A stretch of 64,000 bases of DNA. Origin: Peronospora farinosa. Lineage: Eukaryota > Oomycota > Peronosporomycetes > Peronosporales > Peronosporaceae. Position numbers and translations under genes: made by a program. Shown one piece after another: positions 11,500 through 18,600 of the stretch (positions within the stretch are counted from its first letter, which is position 1; every line of letters starts with the position of its first letter). Location: positions 1 to 64,000 of the forward strand of contig CANTFK010000829.1 of NCBI GenBank assembly GCA_947646735.1, given 5' to 3'. The notes beneath the pieces were generated by a model. That model was given only the letters and a program-made list of their open reading frames with translations. It was not told the origin of the DNA and did no database searches.

Positions 11500-12805
11500 T
11501 GTGGTGGAGTGGGATTCGCAAAATTGCTGATGCGATCCCAACTCTCCACTGGCGCCCGGACGACCGACTAACGGAGGGGGTACCCCGATTCCGTGTGTAT
11601 AGCCTTCCTCACCTTGTGTACCCGTCGGTAGGGCGGGTTGCTCTCTTCTCGGTAGACTTGAGTCGATGTTGAACTTGATTGTGTTAGGGATAGGTGGGGG
11701 GGGCGATCGCGTGGAATTCCTCACACGATCGCAGTTGTTCTTGGGGTGCTCTATTTGAGTCGCCCTGATCTCCCTTGAGATCGCCTTGTCCAAAAATGTA
11801 GATACTTGATCCGCTTGCCTTCTGACCACTTGAGCCGTCTCGCGATCTTGTATCTGGACTTCTTAGTCCTCTGCGTCCAATCGCAGCTTGATTTGTTTTG
11901 TTGAGAATTCTTGCAATCCCTGGCCAAACAATCCAGGGATATGACTTGCGTAGTAGGTAGACTTCCTTGAGACGTCGGGAGGCCAAAGAATCCAGCCCGG
12001 AAGAGAAGTCGACACGTGTACTTAGAAGCAAATTGAACTCTGTTAATGTTAACCAATCAAATACCAAAACCTATGATCTTGACTATCTGTAGCTCAGGAT
12101 CTGTTGCCACGTATCGCCCTTTCGGAAAAAATCAGATCTTGTAATGTGGTCCACTCCAATATAGCCGCGATCTGGATCGCTACCTCACTCGGATATAATA
12201 CCATTTTAGTACCAGATCGCGGTACTAAATAATTAGTACCAGATCGCGGTACTAAATAATTAATACCAGATCGCGGTACTAAATAATTAATACCAGATCG
12301 CGGTACTAAATAATTAGTACCAGATCGCGGTACTAAATAATTAATACCAGATCGCGGTACTAAATAATTAATATCGGATCGCGATCCGCCGGATCCCGAC
12401 TTGTCTTCTTCACCGTTTCTCAGGTCATGTGAGATAGTTCATCAATGTGACATTTCATATCCACCATTCCAGTCCTCCATAGCGACGTGATCCACACCAG
12501 ACCGTCCTCCACATGCTTGGATGTACCCATCTTCCTCCTTAGCGACCGCGTTCACGCGGATCGCCATCGGAAATACTGGAGATCGCAATAGCGTAGTTTC
12601 TAGGCCATATTTGACCCCACATAGAAGTGCAAACTACTCCATTCACTGTTTTCCATCCTATTTGACATCGTCTTGAAACCTTTCTGCGAGATCGCGACTC
12701 ATCAATATTGGCCACGAGATCGCGACTCATTAATATTGGCCATTTCGGACTTAACCGAAAATATGCGATCACACTTGGCGAAATTCACTCTTTCACTTCG
12801 CCACA
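11500..12805 (-). repeat. 3' LTR of element A (1306 bp)
   Basis: Direct repeat of 23636-24975 and 53891-55255. TG...CA ends with a short inverted repeat TGTGG/CCACA. Seen in element sense, U3 carries tandem boxes at 12370-12209 followed at once by a TATA-like TATTATATCC (about 12202-12193), a plausible promoter. Read on the plus strand, the same LTR ends 85 bp upstream of the ATG of the antisense ORF. It has six tandem boxes, fewer than the partner LTR, and several substitutions that the partner shares with element B instead. Confidence 0.9.
12209..12370. repeat. Six tandem 27-bp palindromic boxes in the LTR
   Basis: Each unit has the core GTACC-AGATCGC-GGTAC (or ATACC variant), whose 5-bp arms are inverted repeats, followed by a 10-bp AT-rich linker (TAAATAATTA minus overlap). 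Because the core is nearly palindromic it could act in both directions. A seventh, degenerate unit (ATCGGATCGCGAT) follows. The corresponding arrays are at 24344-24556 and 54599-54836. They are likely protein-binding sites of the LTR promoter (inference). Confidence 0.8.
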
Positions 12806-12890
12806 ATCGTCCCCTGCACCGATAGCCCACATACAGTGTTGGCCTAACTGTGCACTGTCTCGCTTCACTCTTCTCGTCACTTCGTCCCTT

Positions 12891-15512
12891 ATGGCCAGAT
12901 CTACACCCGAAAACGATCGCCACCCCCAAACTGGTGTGCTCGTTACGCGCGATCCAACGATGGGTTCCTCTACCGGATCGCGTATCTTGCTCCCGTCTAC
13001 CCGGATAATCCTTCCTCCCGTTGCAGATCGTCAGAACGCGATCTCGTTGGTTTCTTCATTGTATGACCGCCTGGAAGCCCAGGATACCATCGTGGAAAGC
13101 TATCACTCCATGGAAAATGCCTTGCAGGAGCAGGAATTTCGTGGAAATCAGCTGGAGACGGAACTCAACTCGTATCACGAGTTGGTGCCTCGACTGTGCA
13201 CATTCGTCTTGCGTCGAGATGAAGAGTTGCGTCAACAACTTGATGCCGCTCTCCACATGGCCGAAGGTCTCGACGAAGAACTGAACCAGCTAACGGATCA
13301 GTCTCAGGAGATCGCCGATCTGAAGAATGCCTTGTTTCGAGCCAATGCAGAGAAACATCGCCTGCAGGATAAATTCCGCCGTGAGGCGGCCAATCTTCAG
13401 CGAACTCTGGAAGGAAAATTCCGGCAGCAGATCGCGTCCCTCCAACAGCAACTGGACTCCATCCTCGCACAGCGTAATACGGCAGACAGTGCTTTGGCCG
13501 CTGACTTTCGACGCATGAAAAGCAAGGCATCCAAGTACAAGAAAGCTCGTTCTCAGGCCCAGCAAGCCGCGAAACAACTGCAAGAGACACTGAGCGCGCT
13601 CGAGCTTGATCATGATCGCCTCCTGAGTACGAGTATTCGGAACGACGCAGCTTTGGATCGACTTCGTACCGAAGTTGCAGATCGAGAGGCAGAGCGCGAT
13701 CTGGCCATCCAGGATCGAGATTTACTTCGTTCGCATCTGGCAGAATTGGCTACGGGCTTACTTCCTTCTCCGACTAGCCTTCTCGCGCTTTCCAATCCCT
13801 CGTCACCCAATCGCAAACGTGCGTCATCTTCACCGACTCTGGACGTCCCCTGTAAACGTCCCCGCAGCGCTTTCGGTACTTCTGCTCAATCTGCGACCTC
13901 GGAGGGATCTGGCATTCCAGCGCGATCTGGGACTTCGACGCGATCTGAAATTCCGGCGCAATCCGGTACTTCGGCACAGTCTAATACTTTGGCGCGATCT
14001 GGTACTTCGGCGCGATCTGGTACTCCACCGCGATCTGGTAACTTAACGCGATCTGGCACTCCGGCGCGATCTGGTACTTCAGCGCGATCTGGCACTTCAG
14101 CGCGATCTAGTATTTCCCCGCGATCTGGTACTCCGCCGCGATCTGGTAATTTAACGCGATCTGGCACTCCGGCGCGATCTGGTACTTCAGCGCGATCTGG
14201 CACTTCAGCGCGATCTAGTAATTCCCCGCGATCTGGTACTCCGCCGCGATCTGGTAATTTAACGCGATCTGGTAACTCAGAACGGTCTGCCAAGTCGGTG
14301 CGATCCGTTATTACAACGCGACCCAATGTTTCGTCGAAAGCTAAAAAGAAACGCAAAACGTGTCCCTCGCCTTCGCCTGACTCTGAGTATGACGGCTGGT
14401 CTTCCGATCCCGAGGACGCTACACTTGCTGCTCTATCCGGATCGCGTTCCACCACGAGGCGTCGCAACACCACGACGAAACTCTCTGGCAACACCGGATC
14501 GTCTCAGTCCCCTATCATAATTCACAATGGTAGCCCACCCTCCAAAAAATCACCAGTCTCGAGTCCTGCTACGCCCCCTAGCCTTACGACCAAGATTTCT
14601 AAGGTCGACCTTTTTGGCGAACCTTCTAGCGACTCGGACGGGAAGATTAGCGTTTCCAGTGACATCCGTGAAGATATAAACCAGTTGCTCACTCCCGCTC
14701 AATACGCCGACCTGCCTGATCTCCAAAAATCACGTGATGTGTGGATCCCAGGATATCGTGAGCGAAAGCCCCGATCGTCAACTCAGGTCGCTCCATGGTC
14801 CGCCCGACGGGTCAGTCTGACCAGTGTTGCCGAATTGGGAGTGGAGTTCTTCTATCGACACTTGTCCCGACCGAGAGGGTATATCTTCACCCCTCAAGCC
14901 AATCCCAAATCTCTTCTTGATTCTGAGTGGATTCCCCGACTGATCACCCCGGCACAAGTTACTGCGCTTTACGATCAGAAACCGTGGAACGTCACTCGTC
15001 GGCCGATTGCTCCCATCTCTTTCCCGCTGACCGGTTGGTTCAAAGATCTGGCGGACATTTACCTGGAATATGAAGATCGCCATAGGCAAGCCTTGTGGGA
15101 GGCAACCCACTTCCTGTATATCTCCCGCGAACTTCGGAAGGAGTATCCAGAGCTGGCGCAATTTTGTCAGCAACGCAAGCAGCGTCGGTCGAGATCTGGA
15201 CCCCGCTGGAAGACTATTCTTCGCGTTATTCTCCAAGGGATGATCGAAGGACACTGTGATCTGGATATTTTGTTAGATCCATACTTCCTCCACTTTCCAG
15301 TGTACGCAGAAGTGCGACCATGGTATCCTGGTTTGGATTGCAAGCAGAAAAACATTCCCAACCTGATTACTGCACTGTCGTTATTGGATTCTGCGGAGCC
15401 TTGGCGGAACCAATATCGGTCCTCAATCGCGGATCACCCCAGTTCATCCCTCGCCCGTTTATCCAGTAAATTCTTTCCCAAACAGCATTCGGGATCTGAT
15501 AACACTTCTTGA
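12891..15512 (+). CDS. Antisense ORF of element A: coiled-coil protein with SGT hexapeptide repeats (873 aa)
   Basis: Encoded opposite to gag-pol, between pol and the 3' LTR. The open frame extends up to 12708 inside the LTR, but its first codon there is TTG; the first ATG is at 12891 (MARSTPENDRHPQ), which I take as the start. From that start: residues about 55-290 are a long coiled coil rich in Glu, Gln, Leu and Arg; about 343-483 are imperfect SGTxAR hexapeptides; a basic KAKKKRK stretch, possibly a nuclear signal, follows near 490; the last 240 residues look folded, with many Trp, Tyr and Pro (LTGWFKDLADIYLEYEDRH, then LLDPYFLHFPVY). I recognise no known domain or catalytic motif. The stop is 184 bp from the pol stop, tail to tail. 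A role in chromatin targeting, RNA handling or particle assembly is possible but unproven. Extra antisense ORFs are known in some plant Tat-type gypsy elements. Element B has only the N-terminal part. Confidence 0.75.
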   Translation: MARSTPENDRHPQTGVLVTRDPTMGSSTGSRILLPSTRIILPPVADRQNAISLVSSLYDRLEAQDTIVESYHSMENALQEQEFRGNQLETELNSYHELVPRLCTFVLRRDEELRQQLDAALHMAEGLDEELNQLTDQSQEIADLKNALFRANAEKHRLQDKFRREAANLQRTLEGKFRQQIASLQQQLDSILAQRNTADSALAADFRRMKSKASKYKKARSQAQQAAKQLQETLSALELDHDRLLSTSIRNDAALDRLRTEVADREAERDLAIQDRDLLRSHLAELATGLLPSPTSLLALSNPSSPNRKRASSSPTLDVPCKRPRSAFGTSAQSATSEGSGIPARSGTSTRSEIPAQSGTSAQSNTLARSGTSARSGTPPRSGNLTRSGTPARSGTSARSGTSARSSISPRSGTPPRSGNLTRSGTPARSGTSARSGTSARSSNSPRSGTPPRSGNLTRSGNSERSAKSVRSVITTRPNVSSKAKKKRKTCPSPSPDSEYDGWSSDPEDATLAALSGSRSTTRRRNTTTKLSGNTGSSQSPIIIHNGSPPSKKSPVSSPATPPSLTTKISKVDLFGEPSSDSDGKISVSSDIREDINQLLTPAQYADLPDLQKSRDVWIPGYRERKPRSSTQVAPWSARRVSLTSVAELGVEFFYRHLSRPRGYIFTPQANPKSLLDSEWIPRLITPAQVTALYDQKPWNVTRRPIAPISFPLTGWFKDLADIYLEYEDRHRQALWEATHFLYISRELRKEYPELAQFCQQRKQRRSRSGPRWKTILRVILQGMIEGHCDLDILLDPYFLHFPVYAEVRPWYPGLDCKQKNIPNLITALSLLDSAEPWRNQYRSSIADHPSSSLARLSSKFFPKQHSGSDNTS
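13918..14330 (+). repeat. 18-bp coding minisatellite in the antisense ORF
   Basis: About 23 imperfect units of the type GCGCGATCTGGTACTTCG, each encoding six residues (SGTSAR and variants). Larger blocks also repeat: a run ending PRSGNLTRSG recurs about every 108 bp (14020, 14130 and 14240 regions), so it grew by duplication of multi-unit blocks. Every unit carries the CGATCTGG word that is also common in the rest of the element. Confidence 0.85.
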
Positions 15513-15695
15513 TCGTTCAATACAATTCCATTTTGTTCCTCCTTTTCGTTAAAATTGTCTTCTTTTGTTGGGCTTCTTTAGCCGCGATCTCGTCTTCCAG
15601 ACCTTCGATCGCCATACTCATTACACACAAATTTCCTTTCCACCATCCTATGCAACCTTCTTGCATATTATACCATCCCCAACACTCGATCTTCG

Positions 15696-18600
15696 TTAGC
15701 CACCAGATCCCTCTTCATGTGATTGCATCACTTCAAAACGATTCCGGCTAATCTTGCCACGTTCAAAATCTCGCAATAAGGCACCACAATTTAAGTCGGC
15801 TTCATCCACCCAGGATGGTTTAGCATGACCTTTCCAGTAGACTTTAAACTGTCTATGTACTCGTCCAAAACGTGTCTTTCTATCAGATCGTACATCCACA
15901 ATCTTTTCCACTTCGAATTCATCGTCTCCCAGATTACCTTCAAAACTGTCTTCTGGCAAAAGCGCTTCATCAAAATCGAATCGATATTCTTCTTCGATCG
16001 TCAGCAAATTTTTTGGACGATCAGGGAACGTCTTCACTTTCTTCAACTTGGATATATGTACGACGGGAAATAATCGATATGGCGTACCAGCAATCTCCAG
16101 TCGGACAGCGTGATCTCCACACATTTCTTTTACTCGAAAAGGTCCATGCCACATATGTGCTAGCTTTCGAGCGTACCCTTCTTTCACACGATCCAAATAT
16201 AACCAGACTTGCGCCCCCGGCTCAATTTCGTGAGGCTTGAGATCTTCATTGTGGCGATCAGCACGTGTTTGGATCGCAGTCCTGAGTCTCTCATTTACTG
16301 CTTCTCTCGCCCGCTGATAATGCCGCTGCATATGATATCGCCACCTACGTGGATCGCGATCTCGACGCCTAGTACTTCCTAATGGTAACGTAGCTTCCAA
16401 CGTAGATCTCGGGTCCCAACCATGAATCAAGAAAAATGGCGTTTCGCCGCGCACCCGATCTTGAGCGGTATTGATTGCGAAAGTTAGACGTTCGGCATAC
16501 TCATCCCAGTCTTGTTGATTAACGTCAGAGACATACATCTTTAATGCACGAGTCAGAGTTTGCACCATACGTTCCGCAGTTCCATTCGCTTGAGGGCGAT
16601 ATGCCATCGTTGCCCTTTGCTTTTGCCCAATAAGTCGATTGAACGCACGAAAAAAATCCGACATAAACCCGGGCTCTCGATCGTGCCGTATCGCTTCACT
16701 CGCACCGAATCGTCGAAAGATACACTCCTCGTAATTCTCGGCGATCGTCTGAGCTGTTCTAGATTTGCTCGCCTTGGCAACCACATAGCCCGAAAAGAGA
16801 TCGACCCAGATCAATAATTCAGTGTTGCCTTTGAAAGATCTAGGCAGCGACGGAATATGATCCATGGCAATAATCTGGAACGGATAAGTAGCTTGTAAAT
16901 TTCCCGGAGACTCTCCATTAATAACCGGACGTCCTTTTCCAGTCTCGCAGTCAGTGCATTCGCTCACATATCGTTGTACACTGCGATACAGGCCTCTCCA
17001 ATGAAAACGAGATCGGATCCGTTGATACGTCCTACCGATTCCCTGGTGCCCTCCTTCCAAACTGGCATGGTAGTGGTGTAGAAAATCTTGCTGAAGAGTT
17101 TCTGGCACCACCAAACGAGCAATTCCATCGAGATCGTCCGAATTTTTCACAGCTCCCGGGCAAAAATATAGAATATCGCTTTCATCCACCTCATAATCAC
17201 TTGCAATCTTGGCGCATGACTTCGCTTCTTCCATACTGAGATTCGTTATATCACCAATCAGAAAAATCTTTAGGTTAGCGATCCAACATTCCTCATCTTG
17301 AGCTTGTCGTATACGTTCACTTCGCATTTGCTGCACAAATTCTTCTTGCAAGATCTCGGGTGGTTGACGTCTTCTCCGGGTTGCTCTGGTAATCGCAGCC
17401 ACTTTAACCACCGATTCGGTCTGCTTCGACTTCAACAACTCATCCAGTCTATTAAGAGTAATGAGATCTTGGCGATCTCCTTCCGAAGTGATGACCACAC
17501 CTTGTTCCTTCTGTAAAGCAGTACTCGCCAGTCGATCTGCACTTTGGTTCCAGTCGCGTTTCATGTGTAAGAACTCATGGATCGGCCATGATCGAAGCTT
17601 CTCCATTGCTTTCTGTCGCAACAACTGCAGTCCAGGAGCCTTGCAATCGATTTCACCCCGCATCTGTCGAATCACTAGGTTGGAGTCGCCACAAATAATA
17701 ACGCGTCCCCTAGTTTGATTCTCCAACAGATCAAAGCCTAATAGTAAACCCCGATATTCGGCTTCGTTCACTGTTAAGTCCGTTGCATATTCCGATGCAG
17801 CAGCCACAATAGTCCACTCAGGAAGTTTCCATATTATCGCACTGTATGATCCACCCTTTCGCTTGGTTCGTGCCGATCCATCGAAACTGACGACCAAGAG
17901 ACTTTCATCTTCTTCCACCGTAGGCGGTGGCATACTTAGAGTTTGCCTTGGCTGTTTCCGGGGAGCGATCGCAATCAACACTTCGTCGACTTCTTCACGG
18001 GGAGTCACACTTGCAGCCAGGGCACCAAGCATTTCATCTTCGCCCTTTTCACATTTCTTGATCTCCAAAGTCCAAGTCGATAATAATGCGGCCCACCTAC
18101 CTAGCCTGCCATTGAGACCGAAGGATTGCACCAACCAGGCCATCGTCGAGAAACGCGTAAGAACTTTAATCTCTCGCGAGACTAGCATGCAATAACATAT
18201 ATCCAAAATCCGAAGTAATGCTAGTATCTCCTTCTCGACCATTCCGTAATTGATTTCATTAGGCTTCAGCGTTCGGCTTGTAAAAGTAACTGGCCAATAT
18301 ATACCATCATACTCCTGCAATAAAGCTGCTGAAACGGCCCATTTACTCGCATATACGACAATTACCGGAGGCCGATCTGGATCGAAGTGTCTGAGGATCG
18401 GGGTATTAGCGATCTTGGCTTTCAACATGGTAAATGCGATCATCGCTTTTTCCCATCGAGTCCGTCCTTCTGGATCTGGATCGTCCCCAATATCGAACTT
18501 TTGATCTGAATCATTCCTGGTTGCGACAGTCGAATCCAATGCATTCATCTTGTCAGAACAGCGGATTTCATGGAAATCTGCTTCCCTTAATTCATATAGC

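Noticed and set aside
11547..11556. TGGCGCCCGG inside the LTR looks like a classical primer-binding site
   Set aside because: It is internal to all three LTR copies, not next to the LTR end. The site at 23616-23634 is correctly placed.
12209..12370. Tandem repeats resembling a CRISPR array
   Set aside because: Units are contiguous with no unique spacers, there are no cas genes, and the setting is an LTR in a eukaryote.
12708..12890. Upstream extension of the antisense ORF into the LTR (61 more codons)
   Set aside because: The first codon at 12708 is TTG; the first ATG is at 12891, outside the LTR. I kept the ATG start.
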